The notes under the pieces are model-generated. The model saw nothing but the letters and a program-made list of their open reading frames with translations. It was not told where the DNA came from and made no database searches. 22,572 nucleotides of DNA, from contig SFLN01000025.1 of assembly GCA_004554555.1 (NCBI GenBank), forward strand, positions 1 to 22,572, in the 5' to 3' direction. Position numbers and translations under genes: made by a program. Shown in pieces: positions 7,565-14,399 of this stretch (position 1 is the stretch's first letter; each line of letters begins with the position of its first letter). This stretch comes from [Eubacterium] saphenum. GTDB taxonomy: Bacteria; Bacillota; Clostridia; Oscillospirales; Ruminococcaceae.

Positions 7565-8149
7565 ATGAATTTCAACAAAGCTGAATTTGCCGCAGCTTAC
7601 GGCAGCTTTTCCCAGCTCCCGCCGCCCGAATGCATTGAAATCGCTTTCTCGGGGCGCTCGAACGTGGGAAAATCTTCGCTTATCAACAAGCTGTTCAATC
7701 GGAAAAATCTCGCGCGCGTGTCCGCTGTTCCGGGAAAAACCGCGACCATAAATTTCTACAAAGCCGATAATATTTTCATCGTGGATTTGCCGGGATATGG
7801 CTACGCGAAGGTTGCAAAATCGGAGAAAAAGCGCTGGAACGAGCTTATCGGCGGCTACCTTTCGGCTGAACGCGAGCTTGCGCTTGTCGTTCAGCTTGTC
7901 GATTTCCGTCACCCGCCGACTGCCGATGATTTACAGATGATAAACGCGCTGATTGACGGGGAAATTCCGTTTCTCATCGCGCTCACCAAAGCGGACAAGC
8001 TCTCCAAAAATCAGCGTGCCGAGCGCCGCGAAATGCTCAAAACCGAGCTTCCCTGCGCCGAGGATTTGACGATTATCGAAACCTCCGCAGACACCGGTGA
8101 GGGTATCGAGGAGCTGCGCGCGATTATCGAGGAAATATCGGAAGAATAA
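7565..8149 (+). CDS. engB: Ribosome biogenesis GTPase EngB (YsxC/YihA)
   Basis: A 194-residue small GTPase needed for 50S subunit assembly. All G motifs are visible: G1 GRSNVGKSS (30-38), the G2 threonine in PGKTATINF, G3 DLPGYG (74-79), G4 TKADK (141-145), and G5-like ETSADTGEG near the end. Length and the VPGKT and GYGYAKV signatures are typical of the TrmE-Era-EngA-EngB-Septin group, EngB branch. The ribosome binding site AAGGAG overlaps the stop of the preceding acetyltransferase gene, and the cation exchanger gene starts 17 bases after it, so the three form one transcription unit. Conserved proximity to lon supports the assignment. Confidence 0.96.
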   Translation: MNFNKAEFAAAYGSFSQLPPPECIEIAFSGRSNVGKSSLINKLFNRKNLARVSAVPGKTATINFYKADNIFIVDLPGYGYAKVAKSEKKRWNELIGGYLSAERELALVVQLVDFRHPPTADDLQMINALIDGEIPFLIALTKADKLSKNQRAERREMLKTELPCAEDLTIIETSADTGEGIEELRAIIEEISEE

Positions 8150-8166
8150 CATTTGAGAGGTAATTT

Positions 8167-9147
8167 ATGAATATTGCTGTTGACATAATTTTGCTGATTG
8201 TGGGATTTGTCCTGCTGGTGAAGGGCGCGGATTTCTTCGTTGAAGGCGCGGCTGATTTGGCGAGAAAGCTGAAAATCCCGTCGCTTGTTGTGGGACTTAC
8301 AATCGTCGCTCTCGGCACAAGCGCGCCCGAGCTTGCCGTGAGCATTTCGGCTTCTTGCAGCGGCGCGAATTCGATGGCGGTGAGCAACGTTGTCGGCTCG
8401 AATATCTTCAATCTGCTCGTTGTACTCGGCGTTTGCGCGCTGATAAAGCCTGTCGGCGTAACGAAAGATATCCTGCGCAGAGATTATCCCGTGTCAATTC
8501 TCGCAACGGTTTTGTTCTTCGTTTTCCTGATTTTCGGCAACGATATCGGCAGAATTGAAGCGGGAATTTTCATTCTGCTGATGGTTGGATATATGTTCTG
8601 GACGGTCAAATCCGCGCTCAAAAACCGCACTCCCGAGCAGGAAACCGAGAAAAAGTTTAATCCCGTGAAATGCGCGCTGTTCATCATTTTGGGCGCGGCG
8701 GCTATCGTTTTCGGAGGAAACTTTGTCGTTGACCACGCAAGCAATCTCGGCGCGGCTATGGGTATGAGCGAAACGCTGATTGGACTTACAATCTGCGCAA
8801 TCGGCACTTCCCTGCCAGAGCTTGTCACAACAATCGCCGCTGCCCGAAAAGGCGAAACCGATATGGCTATGGGCAACGTTATCGGCTCGAATATCTTCAA
8901 TATTCTGTTTATTCTCGGCGTTTCGGGCGTGATTTCACCGATTGAAATTGCCGCGACCGAGGTTACCAAAACCCTGATTGACAGCGGATTTTACATCGCC
9001 GTCTGCATTCTCGCGTACATTTTCTGCCTCACCGCAAAGAAAATCACCCGCGTTGAGGGCGGCATTCTCACGTTCCTGTACGTCTGCTACACCGCTTTTG
9101 CGATAATGCGCGATACGGGTGTTTTTGCAGGGGTGCTTCCCGCTTAA
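8167..9147 (+). CDS. Calcium/sodium antiporter, CaCA family (YrbG-like)
   Basis: A 326-residue integral membrane exchanger with about ten hydrophobic segments built as two inverted halves. Both alpha repeats are clear: GTSAPELAVSISA from residue 50 leading to NVVGSNIFNLLVVLG, and GTSLPELVTTIAA from residue 213 leading to NVIGSNIFNILFILG. The two glutamates in PEL and the two asparagines in GSNIFN are the ion-binding residues known for the family. It probably exports Ca2+ in exchange for Na+ or H+; the ion pair is not decided by sequence. The ribosome binding site is AGAGGT (8155-8160). It is the last gene of the lon-side cluster and ends just before a terminator shared with the convergent phosphofructokinase gene. 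Confidence 0.93.
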   Translation: MNIAVDIILLIVGFVLLVKGADFFVEGAADLARKLKIPSLVVGLTIVALGTSAPELAVSISASCSGANSMAVSNVVGSNIFNLLVVLGVCALIKPVGVTKDILRRDYPVSILATVLFFVFLIFGNDIGRIEAGIFILLMVGYMFWTVKSALKNRTPEQETEKKFNPVKCALFIILGAAAIVFGGNFVVDHASNLGAAMGMSETLIGLTICAIGTSLPELVTTIAAARKGETDMAMGNVIGSNIFNILFILGVSGVISPIEIAATEVTKTLIDSGFYIAVCILAYIFCLTAKKITRVEGGILTFLYVCYTAFAIMRDTGVFAGVLPA

Positions 9148-9169
9148 AGCGAAAAATTTCACAAAAATT

Positions 9170-9187
9170 CCCCCGAGTGCTCGGGGG
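9170..9187. terminator. Bidirectional terminator between the cation exchanger and phosphofructokinase genes
   Basis: A stem CCCCCGA (9170-9176) / TCGGGGG (9181-9187) with a 4-base loop. On the minus strand it is followed by AATTTTTGT, a good T-run; on the plus strand by ATTTCGTTT, a weaker one. It lies in the 47-base gap between convergent stop codons. Confidence 0.82.
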
Positions 9188-9194
9188 ATTTCGT

Positions 9195-10421
9195 TTATCT
9201 GATATTCAAGTGCCGCGGGAGTCCATCAACCATAAACGGCGTAAGCTCGCCGATTATCAGCGGGCGCGCGTACTCGAAAAATTCCTCGGAAACGTAATAG
9301 CCGCCGTCCGTTATCCACTCGAGCGGCACTTTTTTCTCCGCGTTTGCCACGGCTGACGCGGGAACCGAGCCTGTTTTGAGCTGATAAGGATTATTGGAAA
9401 TGCGCTCAAAGTTTATCATCTTGCCGGTTTCGCCGTTCAACGCAAGCTGAACGCCCTCAGCGCCCGCGATGTAAGCCTCGGTGATGTCGCGGCGCGAAAC
9501 CAGGTGTGACGCGCACCTCTGCAATGTCGAGAACACAATTCCCCGCGACTTCACGCCAAGCTCTCTGCCAATCAAATCGGACAGATAAAGCGCCGTGCCG
9601 CCGAGCATTTTGTGACCGAAAACGTCCTCGGTGAGCGAACGGTTGTTCTCCTCGCAGACGTATTTCCCGTCCGCAGTCTTTATTCCCTCGGAAACCGCAA
9701 TCGTGATAACCTTTTTTTCCTTGCGTATCTCGGAAATTTTGTTCATAAAGCTGTTGTAATCGAAAACCGTTTCGGGCAGGCAGATGAGGTCGGGACCGTC
9801 GCAGTCCTCGGAACGCGAAAGCGCCGCCGCGCAGGTAAGCCAGCCCGCGTCGCGCCCCATTATCTCCACAACGTTTATCGACTCCAGCTCGTAAATGCTC
9901 GCGTCGCAGATTATCTCCTTAACCGCCGCCGCAAGATATTTCGCAGCGCTGCCGTAACCGGGCGTGTGGTCGGTCATCACAAGGTCGTTGTCGATGGTTT
10001 TCGGAACGCCGATGAACGTGATGTCGCTGTTTATCGCCTTTGAATACTTCGACAGCTTGTCTATCGTGTCCATCGAGTCGTTTCCGCCGATGTACAGAAA
10101 ATGCTTGATATCCAGCTTCTTCAAAATCTCGAAAATCCTGCGATAAGGCTCGTCGTCCTTGTTGAAATCGGGCATTTTATAGCGGCAGGTTCCCAAAAAA
10201 GACGACGGTGTGCGCTTCAAAAGCTCGATGTCGATACCGTTTCTGATGTGCTCGGACAAGTCCACATAGCGCTCCTGCAACAGCCCCTCGATACCGTTTC
10301 TCATACCGTAAATCACGGGACAGTGCATATCCTTCGCTGTTTTGAACACTCCCGCAAGGCTTGCGTTGATAACCGATGTCGGTCCTCCGGATTGACCTAC
10401 AATTACATTTCCAAGCTGCAT
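9195..10421 (-). CDS. pfp: 6-phosphofructokinase, pyrophosphate-dependent type by active-site residues
   Basis: A 408-residue PfkA-superfamily enzyme converting fructose 6-phosphate to fructose 1,6-bisphosphate. Visible motifs: GQSGGPTSVINAS (9-21), GGNDS (112-116), PKTIDND (140-146) and MGRDAGW (188-194). Two residues decide the phosphoryl donor in this superfamily. The position equal to E. coli Gly104 is Asp115 here and that equal to Gly124 is Lys141 here, both the PPi-using state. The position equal to E. coli Asp103 is Asn114. The start is the ATG at 10421, behind AAAGGAG at 10429-10435; the frame extends 30 codons upstream but that part lies in the leader, contains no ribosome binding site and has an un-PfkA-like composition. 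Monocistronic, with its own promoter and terminator. The PPi donor is inferred, not proven. Confidence 0.92.
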   Translation of the reverse strand: MQLGNVIVGQSGGPTSVINASLAGVFKTAKDMHCPVIYGMRNGIEGLLQERYVDLSEHIRNGIDIELLKRTPSSFLGTCRYKMPDFNKDDEPYRRIFEILKKLDIKHFLYIGGNDSMDTIDKLSKYSKAINSDITFIGVPKTIDNDLVMTDHTPGYGSAAKYLAAAVKEIICDASIYELESINVVEIMGRDAGWLTCAAALSRSEDCDGPDLICLPETVFDYNSFMNKISEIRKEKKVITIAVSEGIKTADGKYVCEENNRSLTEDVFGHKMLGGTALYLSDLIGRELGVKSRGIVFSTLQRCASHLVSRRDITEAYIAGAEGVQLALNGETGKMINFERISNNPYQLKTGSVPASAVANAEKKVPLEWITDGGYYVSEEFFEYARPLIIGELTPFMVDGLPRHLNIR

Positions 10422-10461
10422 TTTTTTCTCCTTTAATTTGCATATAAAACAATACGCAAAT

Positions 10462-10475
10462 TCAATTATAATTGA
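10462..10475. promoter_or_regulatory. Perfect 14-bp palindrome, candidate operator between divergent promoters
   Basis: TCAATTATAATTGA is perfectly self-complementary. It overlaps the -35 box of the rightward promoter (10472-10477) and lies about 9 to 22 bases downstream of the predicted start of the phosphofructokinase transcript. A bound protein could block both, but AT-rich leaders make such palindromes by chance, so the call is tentative. Confidence 0.35.
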
Positions 10476-10500
10476 TAAACACTTGCATTTATTATACAAT
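10472..10500 (+). promoter_or_regulatory. Predicted promoter of the small unknown gene
   Basis: TTGATA (10472-10477), exactly 17 bases, then TACAAT (10495-10500). The predicted start near 10507 gives a leader of about 70 bases before the TTG start at 10577. Its -10 box overlaps the -10 of the opposing phosphofructokinase promoter. Confidence 0.55.
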
Positions 10501-10519
10501 ATTTTCCTCAAAAATTCAA
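10491..10519 (-). promoter_or_regulatory. Promoter of the phosphofructokinase gene
   Basis: On the minus strand TTGAAT (10519-10514), 17 bases, then a perfect TATAAT (10496-10491). The predicted start near 10484 gives a leader of about 63 bases to the ATG at 10421. Confidence 0.72.
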
Positions 10520-10576
10520 GTGCTTTTGTCGAATATTTTCACGCTTGTCCGAAAAAATAGTTTTGAGGTGATTTTT

Positions 10577-10873
10577 TTGGCTAAGAAAGATATGAAGCAT
10601 CATTACACCCACGATACCAAGGACGACACGCCCGTTCCCGAGCTTCAAGGCAAGGCAAAATCCACAAAACAGCGCGCAAACCCCATTATTGCGGGAACTA
10701 AGCCTCCCGCTCAGAAGGTCTGGCACAACGCCGTTCTTCCCGAGGAAGCCGCAAAACCGCTCACCGAGGGCACGGAAAAGCCGATTTCAAGCGTTTATCC
10801 CGTTATCGACACCGACCTCGCCCGCGATAATCTCGAAAACGATATCCCCGACGCGGATTTGAACGATTTGTAA
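10577..10873 (+). CDS. Small hypothetical protein, charge-segregated and probably disordered
   Basis: I do not recognise this gene. The 98-residue product has no cysteine, no membrane segment and no signal peptide. The N-terminal part is basic and His-rich (KKDMKHHYTHDTKDD, then lysines and arginines to about residue 47). The middle is rich in Pro and Ala with a single Trp49. The last 22 residues are acidic (VIDTDLARDNLENDIPDADL region). This suggests a disordered or partner-binding protein. The start is a TTG, chosen because GAGGTG (10565-10570) lies 6 bases upstream; the frame stays open to 10472 but that would run through the promoter. An ATG at 10592 has no ribosome binding site. A predicted promoter and a terminator hairpin frame the gene, supporting that it is real and monocistronic. 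Confidence 0.68.
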   Translation: MAKKDMKHHYTHDTKDDTPVPELQGKAKSTKQRANPIIAGTKPPAQKVWHNAVLPEEAAKPLTEGTEKPISSVYPVIDTDLARDNLENDIPDADLNDL

Positions 10874-10880
10874 CACAAAA

Positions 10881-10904
10881 AAGCGGGCTGAAATAAACCC
10901 GCTT
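10881..10904. terminator. Bidirectional terminator between the small unknown gene and the TetR gene
   Basis: A 7-bp stem AAGCGGG (10881-10887) / CCCGCTT (10898-10904) with a 10-base loop. Minus-strand reading is followed by a strong T-run (complement of the A-run at 10877-10882); plus-strand reading by AATTTG only. Confidence 0.8.
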
Positions 10905-10924
10905 AATTTGTTGAAAAGTAATTA

Positions 10925-11518
10925 TTATCTAAGCTTTCTGATGTTTTCAACGCAGCCTTCCGCCATTATTCCCGCAAGGCGCGCTGCCTGTTCAACGGGG
11001 ACATTGCCGTCGCTTGTTCTCCACTCAACAAAAACGTTGAAAAAGCCGCCGACTATGTACTCCGAAACCATCTCCGCAATTTCCCGATTCAGCTTCGAGT
11101 TTTGCGCAAGCAGCTTGTCCGCAAGCTCGCCGGCAATCCCCTTCAGCCTCGTCATAAATACACCGCGCATATCCATTCTCACGCGGCTGAAATAGTAGTC
11201 AAACTCCACGGATACCATTTCATTCAGCTCGATAAAAACGTTATACGCGCTTTTTCGGATATCCGTCACGTCAATCTTATGCACAACCTCGCTCAAAAGC
11301 GAAACCATATTGCTTTCAATCTCATCGATTATGTCGCTTATGCTGCGGTAGTGCGTGTAAAATGTACGGCGGTTTATTCCCGCCTTTCGCGTAAGCTCGC
11401 TTATCGTAATGTCGGAAATGTCCTTATCCTCCATCAGACTTAAATGCGCAGCTTTTATCGCTTTTTTCGTTTTGAGAACTCTTTTGTCGGTTTCTCGCCG
11501 TGTTTTTTCATCACCCAT
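10925..11518 (-). CDS. TetR/AcrR-family transcriptional regulator
   Basis: A 197-residue protein with an N-terminal TetR DNA-binding domain. Residues about 10-60 contain the helix-turn-helix ITISELTRKAGINRRTFYTHY, whose recognition helix has the typical RRTFYTHY end. The C-terminal two thirds are helical ligand-binding or dimerisation sequence without a recognisable ligand signature. The start is the ATG at 11518, with a very strong GGGAGGTG ribosome binding site (11525-11532) 6 bases away; the frame opens 8 codons further upstream but that would place the site inside the gene. It has its own perfect-consensus promoter and ends at a bidirectional terminator. No efflux pump or other typical target is adjacent, and I saw no clear operator palindrome at its promoter, so its regulon is unknown. 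Confidence 0.9.
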   Translation of the reverse strand: MGDEKTRRETDKRVLKTKKAIKAAHLSLMEDKDISDITISELTRKAGINRRTFYTHYRSISDIIDEIESNMVSLLSEVVHKIDVTDIRKSAYNVFIELNEMVSVEFDYYFSRVRMDMRGVFMTRLKGIAGELADKLLAQNSKLNREIAEMVSEYIVGGFFNVFVEWRTSDGNVPVEQAARLAGIMAEGCVENIRKLR

Positions 11519-11556
11519 ACAAAGCACCTCCCTAAACCTCATATGTGCATAATTCT

Positions 11557-11585
11557 ATTATATACAAATTTTGGGAGATTGTCAA
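11557..11585 (-). promoter_or_regulatory. Perfect-consensus sigma-A promoter of the TetR gene
   Basis: On the minus strand TTGACA (11585-11580), 17 bases, then TATAAT (11562-11557): twelve of twelve consensus positions with ideal spacing. The predicted start is near 11550, about 32 bases before the ATG. nrdG ends 33 bases upstream of the -35 box, with no hairpin terminator in between. Confidence 0.85.
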
Positions 11586-11618
11586 CACATTTTTGATATT
11601 TTCTTCAACAAACTGCGT

Positions 11619-12110
11619 TTAATCGTCAAAAAGCACAATTCTTCCGACTTTCAGCGTTTCGGGTACCTCAATCACTCGCTGATTTGCGCTGCCCTTCCAG
11701 TGGAGCTTCTCGTCAAGCAGCTCCTTTTTGAACTCGCCGTCCACGATAACGTCGATATACTGCATAATCTCCAGCTCTTTAACCTCGTCGAACGTGTAGC
11801 CCGTGTACAGCCAGATGTCCTTCTTCGGGAACAGCTCGCGCGATTTTTTCGCAAGACGCGTGATTTCAGCGCGGTTCTGCGGGTGAAGAGGGTCGCCGCC
11901 GCTGAACGTCAAGCCGCTTATATAATCGGGCGCAAGCTTTTGGAAAAGCTCGTTCTCGGCGTCCTCGTCAAAGGGGATACCGCCATTTATGTCCCAGGTT
12001 ATCGGGTTCTGACAGCCCTCGCAGTGATGATTGCACCCCGCAACCCAAAGCACCGTTCGCAAACCGTCGCCGTTGAGCATATCATCGGTTGTTATGTTGT
12101 GATAACGCAT
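11619..12110 (-). CDS. nrdG: Anaerobic ribonucleoside-triphosphate reductase activating protein NrdG
   Basis: A 163-residue radical SAM enzyme that installs the glycyl radical on NrdD. The 4Fe-4S cluster motif is C26-x3-C30-x2-C33 (CNHHCEGC), followed by the SAM-binding GGDP (71-74) and the conserved LYTGYTFDEV. Its length is normal for short NrdG proteins, which lack extra ferredoxin domains. It begins 17 bases after the nrdD stop with TGGAGAAG as ribosome binding site, so nrdD and nrdG form one operon under the promoter at 14306-14334. I see no hairpin after it; transcription may continue toward the TetR gene. Confidence 0.96.
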   Translation of the reverse strand: MRYHNITTDDMLNGDGLRTVLWVAGCNHHCEGCQNPITWDINGGIPFDEDAENELFQKLAPDYISGLTFSGGDPLHPQNRAEITRLAKKSRELFPKKDIWLYTGYTFDEVKELEIMQYIDVIVDGEFKKELLDEKLHWKGSANQRVIEVPETLKVGRIVLFDD

Positions 12111-12127
12111 ATCTTCTCCATTGTCCG

Positions 12128-14248
12128 TTACATACTCTTCCTGTCCGCAATTTCAGCCATTTTCGCTGCATTGAGGCGCGTGTCGCCCTTAACCCGCGAA
12201 TAGCTCAGATAACCGTTCATTCGGTCGATTTTCGTGAGGTTCTTCGAGCCGCATTTCGGGCAGACGTCCATTTCAAGCTGCTGATAACCGCAGTCATCGC
12301 AGTACGCAAGCGAAAGGTTTACACCCTCGTAAAAGCCTTTCTGCATTGCCCTGCGAACAAGCGATTTAACCGCGCCCTTGTTGTAGTCAATCGGATAGCG
12401 GACGTACTGGATTTTGCCGCCGTTGAACAGGTTCCAGAAACGCTCTTCCCTGTCCTGCTTCTGAATAGGCGTGATGTCCTCGGCAACGTGGCAATGGAAA
12501 GAATTGGAAACATACTCTCTGTCGGAAACGTTCTCGACAATACCGTATTTCTTGCGGAACTGCTGGATTTGCAGACCGCAAAGGTTTTCCGCGGGCGTAC
12601 CGTAAATCGCGTAGAGATGTCCGTCCTCTTCCTTGAACTCCTGAATTCTCTTGTTGATGAACTCCATCGTTTTCAGCGCAAAGCTGCCGTCCTCGGCGAT
12701 GGATTTCTTGTCTGCAAGCTGCTCCAGCTCGTTCAGCGCGGTTATTCCAAAGGAAGCGGTCGCCGATTTTAACAGCGGCTTGATTTTGTCGTGAATTCCA
12801 AGATGTCCGCCCAGGAAACCGCCCTCGCAGTAAGCAAGCGGGTTTGTGGACGCTTTCATCTCGCCGAGATATTCGTAGGTGCGGCAGTGGATACGGCGGA
12901 TAAGGTTGAGGTAATAGTCGAGAACCTCGAAGAAATCACGGCTTTCCTGCTGCGCCTTTGCGTAAATCATCGGCAGGTGCAGCGAAACCGCACCGATGTT
13001 AAATCTGCCGACAAAAATCGGCTTGTCGTCATCGTCAGCGGGCTTAATTCCGCCGCGCTCGTACCACGGCGACAAAAACGCGCGGCAACCCATCGGGCTT
13101 ATGATTTTGCCGTACTTTTTGTACATCTCCGCAACATATCCGTCACCCGTGAGCGACAGCCAGTCGGGGTACATCGCCTTTTGCGAGCAGGCAATTCCCG
13201 CCTCAAATACGTCCTCCAGCTCGCCGCCCTCGCCGTGCAGCTTTTCATCGTACAGGAACACGATTTTCGGGAAAAGCACGGGCTTTTTGCAGGTTTTCTT
13301 GCCTTGACCGTTCTTTCTCACTTCGAGCATTAAAATGCTCGCCATTTTCGCGAATTTTCCGCGACCTACGCCGCAGGTCATTGTGATAAACGGGTAATCT
13401 CCGCGGCTTGACGAAACGGAGTTGAACTTGTATTCCCAGCCCTGAAAGCCCTGACGGAAGTCAACCTCAACATCCTTCATCGCTTCCCTGTCGGCAACCT
13501 CCTCCGACAAACCAAGGCTCAGATAGCGCTCGTACTGCTTTTTGTAGGTTTTCTCGGCATACGGCTCGAGCAGCTCGTCCACGCTCGGCACGGTAAACCC
13601 GCCGTACTGCTGAGAAGCCGCCGCAAGCGTTACATCGCCGATTACGTCAAACGCAACCGCAAGCGTTTTCGGCTCGTTGTACCAGAGGTTGCCCATCTCA
13701 AAGCCGCCCTCCATAACGCTTTTCATATCAAAAAGGCAGCAGTTCATCGTATCGCGGCGCGCGCTCATATCGTGAACGTAAATATACCCGTCGCGGCAAG
13801 CCTGAAGCTCCTCGGCGGTCATAAAGAATTTCTTGTACAGCTCCTTGTTCAGCTCGTTAAATATAAGAGAACGCTTTGTTGAAACAAGCGCGGAGTCCGA
13901 GTTTGAGTTTTCCTTGTCGCCGATGTACATAATCGACTGCGACTTCACATAAACCTCGTCCAGCATATGAACAAAATCCTGCTTGTAGTTGCGGTAATCC
14001 TTGTAGCTTTTAGCAACTGCGGGATTTGTCGCTTCAAGAGCGCCCTCGACAATATTGTGCATCTTCGCAATCGGAATTTCGTCCTCGCCGTATTCCTGCG
14101 CCTTGTCGGTAACGTATTTGCAGATAAAATTCAGCTCATCTGGCGTGAATTTGTACATAACGCGCGTCGCGGACTTGTTAACCGCGTTCACAACCTTCTG
14201 AACGTTGAAATCCTCTCTCGTGTTGTCCTTTTTGATTATACTTATCAT
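12128..14248 (-). CDS. nrdD: Anaerobic (class III) ribonucleoside-triphosphate reductase NrdD
   Basis: A 706-residue oxygen-sensitive glycyl radical enzyme that makes deoxynucleotides from NTPs. An N-terminal ATP-cone allosteric domain (about 1-95, starting IIKKDNTREDFNVQKVVNAV) precedes the catalytic barrel. PMGCRAFLSP carries Cys388, probably the thiyl-radical cysteine. The C-terminus has a zinc site C650/C653/C663/C666 (DCGY..CPKCGS) and the glycyl radical loop RMNGYLS with Gly679. The ATG at 14248 is chosen because MISIIKKDN aligns with the usual family start. A GTG at 14284 in the same frame lies inside an NrdR-like operator and is rejected. First gene of the nrdDG operon, which carries paired NrdR-box-like sites on its promoter. 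Its presence implies growth without oxygen. Confidence 0.96.
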   Translation of the reverse strand: MISIIKKDNTREDFNVQKVVNAVNKSATRVMYKFTPDELNFICKYVTDKAQEYGEDEIPIAKMHNIVEGALEATNPAVAKSYKDYRNYKQDFVHMLDEVYVKSQSIMYIGDKENSNSDSALVSTKRSLIFNELNKELYKKFFMTAEELQACRDGYIYVHDMSARRDTMNCCLFDMKSVMEGGFEMGNLWYNEPKTLAVAFDVIGDVTLAAASQQYGGFTVPSVDELLEPYAEKTYKKQYERYLSLGLSEEVADREAMKDVEVDFRQGFQGWEYKFNSVSSSRGDYPFITMTCGVGRGKFAKMASILMLEVRKNGQGKKTCKKPVLFPKIVFLYDEKLHGEGGELEDVFEAGIACSQKAMYPDWLSLTGDGYVAEMYKKYGKIISPMGCRAFLSPWYERGGIKPADDDDKPIFVGRFNIGAVSLHLPMIYAKAQQESRDFFEVLDYYLNLIRRIHCRTYEYLGEMKASTNPLAYCEGGFLGGHLGIHDKIKPLLKSATASFGITALNELEQLADKKSIAEDGSFALKTMEFINKRIQEFKEEDGHLYAIYGTPAENLCGLQIQQFRKKYGIVENVSDREYVSNSFHCHVAEDITPIQKQDREERFWNLFNGGKIQYVRYPIDYNKGAVKSLVRRAMQKGFYEGVNLSLAYCDDCGYQQLEMDVCPKCGSKNLTKIDRMNGYLSYSRVKGDTRLNAAKMAEIADRKSM

Positions 14249-14280
14249 CTCAAGCACTCTCTTTTCAAAACGTTTTCCAA

Positions 14281-14296
14281 CCACAAGAAATTGTGA
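14281..14296 (-). promoter_or_regulatory. NrdR-box-like operator, promoter-distal copy
   Basis: The minus strand reads TCACAATTTCTTGTGG, an inverted repeat CACAA-N4-TTGTG agreeing at 12 of 16 positions with the NrdR box as I know it (ACACWATATATWGTGT). It lies exactly 15 bases from the first copy, downstream of the predicted transcription start. Confidence 0.72.
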
Positions 14297-14305
14297 TTAA
14301 TTCTA

Positions 14306-14334
14306 ATTATAACACATTTTATTGTGTCGGTCAA
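14306..14334 (-). promoter_or_regulatory. Promoter of nrdDG
   Basis: On the minus strand TTGACC (14334-14329), 17 bases, then a perfect TATAAT (14311-14306) with an extended TG. The spacer is occupied by an NrdR-box-like inverted repeat. The predicted start is near 14299, giving a leader of about 50 bases. Confidence 0.82.
14312..14327 (-). promoter_or_regulatory. NrdR-box-like operator inside the promoter spacer
   Basis: The minus strand reads ACACAATAAAATGTGT, an inverted repeat ACACA-N6-TGTGT that agrees with the NrdR box at 14 of 16 positions. It fills the gap between -35 and -10, where a bound repressor would exclude RNA polymerase. Confidence 0.78.
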
Positions 14335-14399
14335 TATGTTTTTTGCTTTTTTCACGATGTAGAAAATTTTCGTCAAAATAGATAAATTTGTATCGAAAA

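Noticed and set aside
10422..10511. Thirty-codon N-terminal extension of phosphofructokinase
   Set aside because: It would start upstream of the predicted transcription start and has no ribosome binding site; AAAGGAG is correctly placed before the ATG at 10421.
14249..14284. GTG at 14284 as the nrdD start
   Set aside because: It falls inside the downstream NrdR-like box, has no ribosome binding site, and would add 12 residues not typical of the family.
14335..14399. AT-rich inverted repeat ATTTTCG / CGAAAAT after recQ as its terminator
   Set aside because: The 7-bp stem is nearly all A/T with a loop of about 21 bases and no convincing T-run; stability would be low.
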